In this document: piece after piece, positions 18,952 to 27,440 of the stretch
Numbering within the stretch: position 1 is the stretch's first letter
Layout: every line of letters begins with the position of its first letter
Assembly (NCBI RefSeq): GCF_022637415.1
Contig: NZ_CP093340.1
Location: 3,316,001-3,380,000 of the forward strand
Origin: Luteimonas sp. S4-F44
Lineage (GTDB): Bacteria > Pseudomonadota > Gammaproteobacteria > Xanthomonadales > Xanthomonadaceae
Direction: 5' to 3'
Length of the DNA stretch: 64,000 nucleotides
The notes under the pieces: model-generated
The model's input: the letters and a program-made list of their open reading frames with translations, nothing else
Database searches by the model: none
Told to the model about the DNA's origin: nothing
Position numbers and translations under genes: made by a program

Positions 18952-19191
18952 ATGTTCGAGATGCTGTCGTCGAACTTCGAATCGCGCCTGTCCCTCGATC
19001 TGCGCAATCTTGAGACCGGGCGCATCCACCGCCGCGACTATGCCGGCAAGCGCTGTTACGGGTCGCTGGCCAAGGTCGGCAGCCGCTGGGAGCTTCCGGC
19101 GGTCACCGACCGGTACGAGGACGGGTCGCTGCGGGAGCTTCGGCGCCAACGCACTCTCACAATGCTTGTCGCTCCAACGATCAAAGCCTGA
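18952..19191 (+). CDS. Unrecognised small protein (79 aa)
   Basis: The frame from ATG 18952 starts 'MFEMLSSNFESRLSLDLRNL' and includes 'GRIHRRDYAGKRCYGSL' and 'DRYEDGSLRELRRQRTLT'. It is charged and soluble, with no signal or membrane segment and no motif that I recognise. Codon use is plausible for this genome, with G or C mostly at third positions. The same frame is open upstream to about 18523 but reads as non-coding there. It could be a real small gene or the 3' remnant of a larger one next to the tRNA. Confidence 0.35.
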   Translation: MFEMLSSNFESRLSLDLRNLETGRIHRRDYAGKRCYGSLAKVGSRWELPAVTDRYEDGSLRELRRQRTLTMLVAPTIKA

Positions 19192-19376
19192 TGCGTCACC
19201 ACGCCACCTCAATTAAAAGTCCGGCCGTACACCCTAGACGCCTTAGCATTACTGCGATAGAAGGCACGGAACGATCGCCCGCACCGACAGGGCGGACCGG
19301 GCGACACATCACACGCCACTTGCAAGCCGTCGGGGTCAGGCGCCGATCAAACTGGCGCACTCACGACGGCACCCGC

Positions 19377-20390
19377 TCAAAGCATCAGTGTGAAACCGAG
19401 CTGCAGGCCACGTAGATCTGCCCCCGGTCGGTCCGGCGGCAGGCCGCCCGTGGCCGCGCCGGCGAAGCGGTAGTTCGCCTGCCCGCGATTGTGCAGAACG
19501 TTGTAGCCGGCGTAGCCGATCAGATAAGCATTGAATGTGCGCCGATAGAGCACGCCAATCTGACGTGCGTGATCACCGAGCCCGCTCCGGTCGTGCAGGA
19601 TGCCGACGCCGGCACCGATAATGTCCTTATCGTTGAGCGTGTACTTCACCGAGAGCTCGGCGGCATCGATGTCGACCTCCTTCCCCCAGCGCGCCGAGTG
19701 GGTGCCGAGGTACCAGGTGAGATCGCCGCTGCGGTAGTTGCCGCCAGCGAACATCGAGAATCGACGGTTGCCGGCAGGGCCGTCGAGGGTCTGCGCAGAG
19801 ATCACGCCCTGCCACGAGCCGCGATCGTAGGTGACTGCGAATTCGCGGCTGGGACCCGAGCGATGCGGGTCGTCATCGCCCCTGCCCCAGTAGGCGGACA
19901 GTTGCCAGGCACCCAGTTTCGGCGTCGTATAGGACAGCGTGTCGGGCGTGCGGTAGGTGTACCAGGCGAAGTTATTGATCGCTGATGCATGGGTTCCGCT
20001 CTCGGCGACATCGAGCCGGTCGGCGTGCACGAACATCAGGGCGTTCTGCGTGCCGTAACGCAGTTCGCCCCAACCTCCAGCAATGCCTGCCCATGCCTGC
20101 CGGTTGAACAGCGCGTTGCCGGTGCGCGCCAGGGTGCCTTCGGACGGATTGAAGCCCGCCTCAAGCTTGAAGCTGAGCTTGACTGGGCCCGCGGCGGTAT
20201 CGCCCACCAGACCGAAGCGGCTGGCCAAATACCCATTGGACCCGACGTCGCTTTGCCAAGTGTCTCCGGTGTTGACGTGCTGATAGAACACGTCGACGAC
20301 CGCGAACGGCTTCAGCGTGGATTGGGCGTGCGCCACCGCTGGCAACAGTGCGACGCCGATGGCACCCCACGTCATGTGCCTGACCAACAT
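19377..20390 (-). CDS. General porin of the catabolic operon
   Basis: The 337-residue protein has a signal peptide ('IGVALLPAVAHA') and begins the mature chain with 'QSTLKPFAVVDVFYQHVNTG', the first strand of trimeric Gram-negative porins. 'GSNGYLASRFGLVGDTAAGP' and 'NRQAWAGIAGGWGELRYGTQ' are classical porin motifs. It ends in alternating hydrophobic strands. It probably admits the operon's substrate through the outer membrane. It is the last gene of the leftward operon, 100 bp after the CMD gene, with GAGGAAGAGC as ribosome site. Confidence 0.85.
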   Translation of the reverse strand: MLVRHMTWGAIGVALLPAVAHAQSTLKPFAVVDVFYQHVNTGDTWQSDVGSNGYLASRFGLVGDTAAGPVKLSFKLEAGFNPSEGTLARTGNALFNRQAWAGIAGGWGELRYGTQNALMFVHADRLDVAESGTHASAINNFAWYTYRTPDTLSYTTPKLGAWQLSAYWGRGDDDPHRSGPSREFAVTYDRGSWQGVISAQTLDGPAGNRRFSMFAGGNYRSGDLTWYLGTHSARWGKEVDIDAAELSVKYTLNDKDIIGAGVGILHDRSGLGDHARQIGVLYRRTFNAYLIGYAGYNVLHNRGQANYRFAGAATGGLPPDRPGADLRGLQLGFTLML

Positions 20391-20490
20391 GCTCTTCCTC
20401 CACCGCGCCAGCCAAGGCCAGTGCGGTCATCGTGATGGTTACCGCGGAACATGCGCGATGCGCCGGCACGACCGATGGTCCAGCCAAGCA

Positions 20491-20877
20491 TCAGTCCTGT
20501 TCGTCTGCGTACTCGGCCAAGGCCTCGCGTGCGATGCGGAAGCTGTCGACCGCGGCGGGGACGCCGCAATAGATCGCCACCTGCAACAGGACTTCGCGAA
20601 TTTTCTCTTCGCTCACGCCATTGCGTCGCGCACCCTTGATGTGGACCTTCAGCTCGTGCGGCCGATTGAGCGCCGAGAGCAAGGCCACGTTCACCAGACT
20701 GCGCTCGGCCAACTCCAGTCCGTCGCGACCCCAGATCTCGCCCCAGCAGTACTCGGTGACCAGGGTCTGCAGCGGCTCGCCAAAGGTATCTGCACTCGCC
20801 AGCGCCTTGTCGACGTAGGCATCGCCCAGCACCCGACGACGGATAGCCAACCCTTTCTCGTAGCGTGTGTTGCTCAT
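20491..20877 (-). CDS. Carboxymuconolactone-decarboxylase (CMD)-like protein
   Basis: This 128-residue all-helical protein of the CMD/AhpD superfamily starts 'MSNTRYEKGLAIRRRVLGDA' and contains 'LVTEYCWGEIWGRDGL', 'RSLVNVALLSALNRPHELK' and 'LLQVAIYCGVPAAVDSF'. This is the PcaC-type (gamma-carboxymuconolactone decarboxylase) arrangement, with no AhpD CxxC pair. No protocatechuate genes are nearby, so the role here is probably decarboxylation or isomerisation of a related acid in the operon's own pathway. ATG 20877 overlaps the upstream dehydrogenase stop by four bases. Confidence 0.85.
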   Translation of the reverse strand: MSNTRYEKGLAIRRRVLGDAYVDKALASADTFGEPLQTLVTEYCWGEIWGRDGLELAERSLVNVALLSALNRPHELKVHIKGARRNGVSEEKIREVLLQVAIYCGVPAAVDSFRIAREALAEYADEQD

Positions 20878-22331
20878 GTGTTGATCCCGCCGAACAGGCT
20901 GTACTTGATATCCAGGTAATCCTCAATGCCGTACTTGGAGCCCTCGCGGCCCAGGCCCGACTGCTTGATGCCGCCGAACGGAGCGACCTCGTTGGAGATC
21001 GCCCCGCTGTTGATCCCCACCATGCCGTAATCAAGCTGCTCGCTCATCCGCCACGCGCGGCCATGGTCACGGGTGTAGCAGTACGCGGCGAGACCGAACT
21101 CGGTGTCATTGGCGAGTGCGATGGCCTGTGCTTCGGTATCGAACTGGAAAATCGCGGCCAGCGGGCCAAATGTCTCGTCGCGCGCGACGTCCATATCGGG
21201 CGTTGCACCGTCGAGCAGGGTCGGCGCGTAGAAGGCGCCCCCGAGGGCGTGACGCTTGCCACCCGACACGCAGCGCGCGCCTTTTGCGAGCGCATCCTGC
21301 ACCTGCGACTCGACCTTGGCCACAGCCTGTTCGCTAATCAGCGGGCCGATCTGCACATCCGGCTCACTGCCCTCGCCGACCTTCAGCTGCATGATCCGTG
21401 CGGCGAACTTCTCGACGAATGCATCGTGGATGCCGGCTTGCACCAGGAAGCGGTTCACGCAAACACAGGTTTGGCCAGCATTGCGGAACTTGGCCAGCAG
21501 TGCGCCTTCGACCGCTGCGTCGAGATCGGCGTCGTCGAACACGATGAAGGGCGCGTTGCCGCCGAGTTCCAGAGACACCTTCTTCATCGTAGCGGCGGCT
21601 CTGGCGTAGAGCTGCCTGCCGATCGGCGTGGAACCGGTGAAAGTGAACTTTCGTACCGCCTCGCTCTCGAAGAAGGCATCGCCAATGGCACGCGCATCGC
21701 CGGTCACCACGCTGAAGATGCCGGCCGGCACACCGGCCTGCAGCGCGAGGTCGGCAAGCGCCAATGCAGTGAAAGGCGTCTCCAGCGCCGGTTTGACGAT
21801 GCAAGGGCATCCGGCGGCGAGTGCCGGCGCGACCTTGCGGGTGATCATCGCTGCTGGGAAGTTCCACGGTGTGATGGCCGCAACAACGCCCACCGGCTGT
21901 TTGGTCACCACAATGCGCGCGTCACGGTAGGGGCTCGGGATCACATCGCCGTACACGCGCTTGGCTTCCTCGGCGAACCACTCGATGAAGCTCGCCGCGT
22001 AGAGGACCTCGCCGCGCGCCTCCGCCAACGGCTTGCCCTGCTCGGCAGTGAGGATGCGCGCAAGCGCATCGACGTGTTCGACAATCAGGTCGAACCAGCG
22101 CTTGAGGATTCGGGCCCGTTCTTTCGCAGGCAGGCCGCGCCAGTCAGGCCAGGCCTTCGTGGCGGCAGCGATCGCACGCCCCGTCTCGCGATGGCCCATC
22201 GTCGGTACGTGACCGATCGCGGTCTGCGTGGCCGGGTTGGTGACCGCCGACACGGCACCATCGTCGGCATCGCACCACCGGCCATCGATGAGGGCTTGCT
22301 GACGGAACAGCGGACTATGCTCGAGTTGCAT
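20874..22331 (-). CDS. gabD: NAD(P)-dependent succinate-semialdehyde dehydrogenase
   Basis: This 485-residue member of the aldehyde dehydrogenase superfamily is of GabD type. It has 'ITPWNFPAAMITRK' (catalytic Asn), 'FTGSTPIGRQLYA' (coenzyme loop), 'LELGGNAPFIVFDDADLD' (general-base Glu) and 'FRNAGQTCVCVNRFLV' with the catalytic Cys. 'GGIKQSGLGREGSKYGIEDY' near the end is typical of SSADH. It should convert succinate semialdehyde to succinate, the exit to the TCA cycle. It lies downstream of the permease gene and is coupled to the CMD gene. Confidence 0.88.
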   Translation of the reverse strand: MQLEHSPLFRQQALIDGRWCDADDGAVSAVTNPATQTAIGHVPTMGHRETGRAIAAATKAWPDWRGLPAKERARILKRWFDLIVEHVDALARILTAEQGKPLAEARGEVLYAASFIEWFAEEAKRVYGDVIPSPYRDARIVVTKQPVGVVAAITPWNFPAAMITRKVAPALAAGCPCIVKPALETPFTALALADLALQAGVPAGIFSVVTGDARAIGDAFFESEAVRKFTFTGSTPIGRQLYARAAATMKKVSLELGGNAPFIVFDDADLDAAVEGALLAKFRNAGQTCVCVNRFLVQAGIHDAFVEKFAARIMQLKVGEGSEPDVQIGPLISEQAVAKVESQVQDALAKGARCVSGGKRHALGGAFYAPTLLDGATPDMDVARDETFGPLAAIFQFDTEAQAIALANDTEFGLAAYCYTRDHGRAWRMSEQLDYGMVGINSGAISNEVAPFGGIKQSGLGREGSKYGIEDYLDIKYSLFGGINT

Positions 22332-22394
22332 GGAGACTCCGGGTTCTGCGGCGCCGGCAAGCCGGCGCGTGGCAACATGGGGCTACGTGAGGCG

Positions 22395-23804
22395 TCAGGC
22401 CGCCGGCCGGCTTGTCGAGGCGTAGCGCGGCAGCGGGCGGATGCAGTGGAACAGTACGCAGGCGATCGCACTGGACGCGATGCCAAAGACCCAGGAGACG
22501 TCGACGCCAGCAAATGTGTCTGCCCAGATGCCTTCGAACCAGGGATTCTTCAGGAATGGCAACTGCACGACGATGCCGATGATGTACGCCGTAATCGCGC
22601 GCGAGTTGAAGCGGCCGTACACACCACCGTCAGCCGCAAAGATCGATCGGATGTCGTAGCCATTGCGGTGTAGAACGTAGAAGTCGAACAGATTGATCGA
22701 GACCCACGGCGCCATCACGAACAGGATCGCGAACACGCCACTGATGAACAGCGAGACGAAATCGCTTGATGCCCACAGCGCCGACCCGGTCGACAGCACC
22801 AGCACGATCATCGACATCGCGATGCGGGCCCGGCCCTTGGGCACCCAGTCTGTGGCGAAGGTCTGGATAGCGGTGATGAACGACAGCACCGCGCCGTAGA
22901 GGTTCATCGCGTTGTGGCCGATGATGTTGCACAGAAACAGCACCATCAGCACCGCACCGAACACACCGGTGTGCGTCTTGACCGCTTCCATGGCATCGCC
23001 ATGATGACCGATGCTGACCGCGACCATACCGAAGACGAACGACAAGATCGTGCCGAGCGAAGCGCCCAGGTAGGTATAGACAAATGGCTTGACGCGGCCT
23101 TCGGCCAGCGGCAGATAGCGGGAGTAGTCCGACGTATAAGGCGCGAAGCTGATCTGCCAGACCGCGCAGATGCCGAACATCGAGAACCAGGGCGCGGCGC
23201 TGAAACGTCCCTGCTGCAGCACGTCGGGCGTCAGGTGCGGCATCATCAGTGCCAAACCGATGAGCAGTGCGCCGCCCATGAACCAGGCGCCGATACGGTT
23301 GAACACGTGGATCAGGTGGTAGCCCACCACACCGATCAACGTTGCCACGCCCGCACCGATCACTGTCGCCACCGAGACCGGGATCGCCGGCACGACCGCG
23401 TGCAGGGTCTTTCCTGACAGGATGATGTTGGAGACGAAGTACCCCAGATAGATGATGGTGGTGAACAGCACCACCAGCAGCGAGCCGTAGCGACCGAACT
23501 GCGCGCGGCTCTGGATCATCTGCGGAATGCCGGCCAGCGGTCCCTGGGCCGAAGTGAGCGCGAGCACCACAGCACCGAACAGATGCCCGGCGGCGATTGC
23601 CGACAATGCGCTGATGACATCGAGTTCGAACACCATCACCGACATTGCGCCGGTGATCACGGCCAGCGGGGCGACGTTGGTGCAGAACCACAGGGTGAAC
23701 AGATCTATCGCCTTGCCATGGCGCTTGTGCGGTGGCACATAGTCGATGGCGTTGCCTTCGATCGCGAAAACGCCCTTGTCCTGCTGCTTCGGGTCCTGCT
23801 GCAT
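22395..23804 (-). CDS. NCS1-family permease for a nitrogenous heterocycle
   Basis: This 469-residue transporter has 12 hydrophobic segments and belongs to the nucleobase:cation symporter-1 family (cytosine/purine/allantoin/hydantoin transporters). 'GNAIDYVPPHKRHGKAIDLF' leads into the first helix and 'LAGIPQMIQSRAQFGRYGSL' is the family's conserved cytoplasmic loop. 'SFAPYTSDYSRYLP' is another NCS1 signature. The start at ATG 23804 ('MQQDPKQQDKG') gives a normal length; upstream in-frame codons look non-coding. Its presence argues that the operon's substrate is a small N-heterocycle. Confidence 0.88.
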   Translation of the reverse strand: MQQDPKQQDKGVFAIEGNAIDYVPPHKRHGKAIDLFTLWFCTNVAPLAVITGAMSVMVFELDVISALSAIAAGHLFGAVVLALTSAQGPLAGIPQMIQSRAQFGRYGSLLVVLFTTIIYLGYFVSNIILSGKTLHAVVPAIPVSVATVIGAGVATLIGVVGYHLIHVFNRIGAWFMGGALLIGLALMMPHLTPDVLQQGRFSAAPWFSMFGICAVWQISFAPYTSDYSRYLPLAEGRVKPFVYTYLGASLGTILSFVFGMVAVSIGHHGDAMEAVKTHTGVFGAVLMVLFLCNIIGHNAMNLYGAVLSFITAIQTFATDWVPKGRARIAMSMIVLVLSTGSALWASSDFVSLFISGVFAILFVMAPWVSINLFDFYVLHRNGYDIRSIFAADGGVYGRFNSRAITAYIIGIVVQLPFLKNPWFEGIWADTFAGVDVSWVFGIASSAIACVLFHCIRPLPRYASTSRPAA

Positions 23805-23969
23805 ACGCTGATATTCCCGTTGGCTGCCGCACCGCGGGCCCTCCCCGACGGCGTCACGCATCACCCCGAACAGGCGCTGCGGGCGTGGATGGAACAGAAC
23901 GATCGGTGCCTGCGGCGAGCGGCGTGCGCACCGGAGGTGCGCGACACGTCAAGCCGCCGCACCGGCCGG

Positions 23970-25445
23970 CTAGCGCATCACGAACGGATCGCCCATGGGC
24001 GCGTCGGACGTCCGCAACCACACCGTCTTGGTGGTGGTGTAGTCGAGTACCGCATCGGCGCCGCCTTCGCGGCCGTGCCCGGACAGACCGTAGCCGCCGA
24101 ACGGTGCGTGTGGGGACACCGCGCGATAGGTGTTGAGCCATACAACGCCGGCATGGATCGCCTGCGACATGCGGTGGGCTCGCGTCAGGTCGCGAGTGAA
24201 CACACCCGCTGCCAATCCGTAATCAGTCGAGTTGGCCTTGGCGATCGCATCGGCCTCGTCGGAGAACACGTCGATCGACAATACCGGACCGAACAATTCG
24301 GTGATCTCGCTCATCGCCCGTGGAACGCCGCTGCAGTCGAGCACCGTCGGTGCGTAATAGAAGCCGTCGCGTTCGATGCGATGCCCGCCGGTCAGCAGAC
24401 GCGCGCCCTGTTCGATCGACTGGGCAACCACCGTTTCGATGGTGCGCAGCTGGCGTTCGGTGCACAGCGGTCCATACTCGGTCTGCGCGTCGTCCGGTGC
24501 GCCGACGCGGATGGCATTGACCTTCTCGATCAGGCGGGCCAGGAACGCATCCTTGACGCCAGCCTCGATCAGCAAGCGTGAGCCGGCGACGCAACTCTGT
24601 CCGCTCGCGGCGAAGATTGCCGCCAACTGGGCGTTGACCGCGCTGTCGATGTCGGCATCGGCAAACACCACCAACGGCGACTTGCCGCCCAGTTCCAGCG
24701 ACACCTTGGCCAGGTTGTCGGCAGTGTTACGGATGATGTGGCGCGCCGTCTCCGGCCCGCCTGTGAACGCGACCAGGCTCACCTTGGGGTGCCGGCTGAG
24801 CACGGCGCCGCACTCTGGCCCGAAGCCGGTGATGATGTTGACCACCCCCGGCGGGAACCCTGCCTCGTGGATCAGCCGCGCGAACGCCAGCAGCGGTGCA
24901 GGCGCCTCTTCCGACGCCTTGAGGACCACCGTGCAGCCGGCGGCGAGCGCCGGTCCGAGCTTCACCGCCGAGAGAAACAGCTGGCTGTTCCAGGGCACGA
25001 TCGCGGCGACTACACCCAGCGGCTCACGCTTGATCCAGACCTGCATGTCCGGCTTGTCGACCGGCACCACGTGGCCCCGCACCTGGTCGGCGATGCCGGC
25101 GTAGTAGCGGTAGTAGTGGGCGACGTAGGCGATCTGTCCCCGGGTCTCGCGGACGATCTTCCCGGTGTCGCGGGTTTCGAGTGCAGCCAGCTCGGGCGCC
25201 GCATGCTCGAGCAGGTCAGCCAGGCGATACAGCAATCGCCCACGCTGCGATGCCGTCAGGCCGGCCCAGGCAGGGTCCCGCAACGCGCGCTCGGCCGCGG
25301 TAACGGCGCGCTCGACTTCGTCGATGCGCGCCTCGGGCATCTGTGCCCAGACCTGGCCAGTCGCCGGGTCGATGCTGTCGAATGTCGCGGCGCCGGCTTC
25401 GAAACGGCCGTCGATGTACAGAGCGAATGGGGCAGTCATGGCCAT
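23970..25445 (-). CDS. Aldehyde dehydrogenase of the ring-cleavage operon
   Basis: The 491-residue aldehyde dehydrogenase has 'VPWNSQLFLS' (catalytic Asn), 'LELGGKSPLVVFADADID' and 'FAASGQSCVAGSRLLIE' (catalytic Cys), and ends 'GGYGLSGHGREGGADAVLDY'. It is closest in style to betaine-aldehyde/gamma-aminobutyraldehyde or hydroxymuconic-semialdehyde dehydrogenases. It lies three bases after the luciferase-like monooxygenase gene, so it probably oxidises the aldehyde formed by that enzyme. It is distinct from the GabD-like enzyme further down the operon. Confidence 0.88.
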   Translation of the reverse strand: MAMTAPFALYIDGRFEAGAATFDSIDPATGQVWAQMPEARIDEVERAVTAAERALRDPAWAGLTASQRGRLLYRLADLLEHAAPELAALETRDTGKIVRETRGQIAYVAHYYRYYAGIADQVRGHVVPVDKPDMQVWIKREPLGVVAAIVPWNSQLFLSAVKLGPALAAGCTVVLKASEEAPAPLLAFARLIHEAGFPPGVVNIITGFGPECGAVLSRHPKVSLVAFTGGPETARHIIRNTADNLAKVSLELGGKSPLVVFADADIDSAVNAQLAAIFAASGQSCVAGSRLLIEAGVKDAFLARLIEKVNAIRVGAPDDAQTEYGPLCTERQLRTIETVVAQSIEQGARLLTGGHRIERDGFYYAPTVLDCSGVPRAMSEITELFGPVLSIDVFSDEADAIAKANSTDYGLAAGVFTRDLTRAHRMSQAIHAGVVWLNTYRAVSPHAPFGGYGLSGHGREGGADAVLDYTTTKTVWLRTSDAPMGDPFVMR

Positions 25446-25448
25446 TGC

Positions 25449-26486
25449 TTACCGGAACGCCGGCATCACATCGCGGATCATGCGCTCGAGCGAGGCTTTC
25501 TTGCGCTCAAAGCTCATGCCGGTATCGATCCAGAACGCGTACTCGTCGTAGCCCATGCGCTCGTAGATCTTCAGGCGGGCAATCACTTCCTCGGGCGGGC
25601 CGATGACGTTGTTGCTGCGCATCGCCTGGGGCGAGTACATCGGATGCGCAGCGATCTCGTCTTCGCTCAGCGGCGCGATCAGGCCTTGGGTGATGTCGCG
25701 CTCGTTCTTGAACCACGCGCCGAAGTAGTTGTAGAAGACGTTGATCTCGTCGGCCGCCTGTTGCGCGTCGGCTTCGCCGTCGGCCACATAGGTGTGGCGC
25801 AGCAGCATGATCTGCGGACGCGGCACGTCGCTGAACTTTTCGCAGGCCGCATTGAAGTGACCCATCAGTTTCTCGACCTCCTCGTCGCCGAAGTGCAGCG
25901 GCGTGACCTGCACGTTGCAACCGTTCTCCACCGCGAACTCGTGGCTGTTGGGATCGCGCGCGGCCACCCAGATCGGCGGATGCGGCGCCTGCAGCGGCTG
26001 CGGTGCAGAGGTGGTCTTGGGAAACTTCCAGTACTCGCCTTGGTGCGCGTAGTCGCCCTTCCACAACGCTTTGATGGCCGGAATCAACTCGCGCAGACGG
26101 CCGCCGGCGCCCCAGGCGTCGAGGCCGGGGTGCAGGCGCTCGTACTCGAACGCGTACGCACCGCGGGCGATCCCCAGTTCCAGGCGACCATCGCTGATGA
26201 TGTCGGTCATCGCCGCTTCGCCGGCGAGCTTGATCGGATGCCAGAACGGTGCGACCACCGTGCCGGTGCCCAGGCGCACATGTTTGGTTCGGCGCGCGAG
26301 GTCGACAAGGTTCAGGAACGGATTTGGCGCGATGGTGAAGTTCATGCCGTGATGTTCGCCGGTCCAGATGGCGTGCATGCCGCCTTCGTCCGCGATCCGG
26401 CACAGTTCTACCATCTCGTCGTACAGCTGCTTCTGCGTCTGCTGGTCGGAGACGCGCTCGATATGGATGAACAGCGAAAAGCGCAT
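25449..26486 (-). CDS. Luciferase-like (LLM) flavin-dependent monooxygenase
   Basis: The 345-residue TIM-barrel oxygenase uses reduced flavin from a partner reductase. It begins 'MRFSLFIHIERVSDQQTQKQ' and has 'GGMHAIWTGEHHG', 'TKHVRLGTGTVVAPFWHPIK', 'DIISDGRLELGIARGAYAFE' and 'GPPEEVIARLKIYERMGYDE', all hallmarks of bacterial-luciferase-type monooxygenases. I chose ATG 26486 because AGGAGATCT sits just upstream; the frame continues nine residues further. The flavin reductase gene directly precedes it, giving a classic two-component oxygenase. It is not RutA, whose sequence differs clearly. Confidence 0.88.
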   Translation of the reverse strand: MRFSLFIHIERVSDQQTQKQLYDEMVELCRIADEGGMHAIWTGEHHGMNFTIAPNPFLNLVDLARRTKHVRLGTGTVVAPFWHPIKLAGEAAMTDIISDGRLELGIARGAYAFEYERLHPGLDAWGAGGRLRELIPAIKALWKGDYAHQGEYWKFPKTTSAPQPLQAPHPPIWVAARDPNSHEFAVENGCNVQVTPLHFGDEEVEKLMGHFNAACEKFSDVPRPQIMLLRHTYVADGEADAQQAADEINVFYNYFGAWFKNERDITQGLIAPLSEDEIAAHPMYSPQAMRSNNVIGPPEEVIARLKIYERMGYDEYAFWIDTGMSFERKKASLERMIRDVMPAFR

Positions 26487-26487
26487 A

Positions 26488-27405
26488 TCAGATCTCCTGG
26501 CCTTGGACGTCACGCACGACGCCGTTGTGGTGGTTGCCGTAGTAGACGCCGTAGCTCTTGAGCCGGCTTTCCTTGCAGTAGCGCTCGAGCATGCTTTTCA
26601 CCGCCGGGTCGGCGATGTCGAGCGCAGCGACGTCGGTCAGTTCGATGTAGCTGCCTTCGCGCGGCGTCGCGTCCGGCGTGCTGCACAGAAAGGCGACGAA
26701 TTGCTGCTGGCTGTCGGTGTTGCGATAGACCGAATAAACGAAGTTTGCCGATGCGCCAGGCTGGTAGCGTTCAAACAGGGCGTGCAGTGCCTCGTCCGCA
26801 CCGCGGTCTGCCGCGCCGACACAGGGCAGCGCCCAGCGCCCGTCTGCATCGCGCGTCAGTAGCACGCGGTTCTCATGGGCGATGACGGCGTGGATGACCA
26901 CGCTGGCGCCGCCGATCACCTCGGCCGCCATCTTCGCCGGGGTGAAGTAGCCGCCGCGGTAGTAGCCCAGGCCGGCCTGACCACTCGACGCGAAGGCCTC
27001 GATGCGCCCGATCAGGATGGCGTGATCGCCGGCCGGCACCACCGAGTGCGTCGTGCAGTCGAACCAGGCACCGACACCGGCCAGCAGTGGATTGCCGTGT
27101 TCGCTCATGCGCCATTCGATACTGCCAAAACGGTCCTCAACACGGCTGGCGAACGTGCTGGAGACCTGCTTCTGTCCTTCAGCAAGCACGTTAATCGCAA
27201 AGTGGCCGCCGTTGGCGAAAGCGTCGTAGTTGCCGGAGCTGTTGGCGATACTGACCAGCAGCAGCGGCGGGTCCAGCGACACCGAAGCAAACGAGTTGGC
27301 GGTGAAGCCCACCGGCGTGCCTGCGGTGCTGGTTGTGGTGACGACGGTGATGCCGGTCATGAACGCGCCGAACGCGTCGCGGAGTTCCTTGGTGGTGCTG
27401 TCCAT
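26488..27405 (-). CDS. Flavin reductase with C-terminal degenerate Nudix-like domain
   Basis: Residues 1-165 are a HpaC/RutF-type flavin reductase: 'FGAFMTGITVVTT', 'GFTANSFASVSLDPPLLLVS', 'FAINVLAEGQK' and 'GDHAILIGRIEAF'. Residues about 170-290 look like a Nudix fold ('VIHAVIAHENRVLLTRDADG', 'RWALPCVGA'), but the catalytic REx2EE box is absent ('DEALHALFERYQPG' stands in its place). The protein supplies FMNH2 or FADH2 to the LLM monooxygenase encoded directly after it; the tail may bind a nucleotide-like effector or flavin. The usual reductase length is about 160-180 residues, so the fusion doubles it. Confidence 0.82.
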   Translation of the reverse strand: MDSTTKELRDAFGAFMTGITVVTTTSTAGTPVGFTANSFASVSLDPPLLLVSIANSSGNYDAFANGGHFAINVLAEGQKQVSSTFASRVEDRFGSIEWRMSEHGNPLLAGVGAWFDCTTHSVVPAGDHAILIGRIEAFASSGQAGLGYYRGGYFTPAKMAAEVIGGASVVIHAVIAHENRVLLTRDADGRWALPCVGAADRGADEALHALFERYQPGASANFVYSVYRNTDSQQQFVAFLCSTPDATPREGSYIELTDVAALDIADPAVKSMLERYCKESRLKSYGVYYGNHHNGVVRDVQGQEI

Positions 27406-27440
27406 CTTGTTCCCTCCCAGGTTCTTGACGGATGCCGCGC

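Noticed and set aside
20491..20877. Protocatechuate (beta-ketoadipate) pathway membership of the CMD gene
   Set aside because: No pcaB, pcaD, pcaG/H or related genes lie nearby; the gene is coupled to the SSADH gene instead.
20865..22673. 602-codon open frame on the plus strand
   Set aside because: Antisense of the GabD-like dehydrogenase, with no recognisable domain.
24738..26561. 607-codon open frame on the plus strand
   Set aside because: Antisense of the aldehyde dehydrogenase and LLM genes, whose motifs are complete on the other strand.
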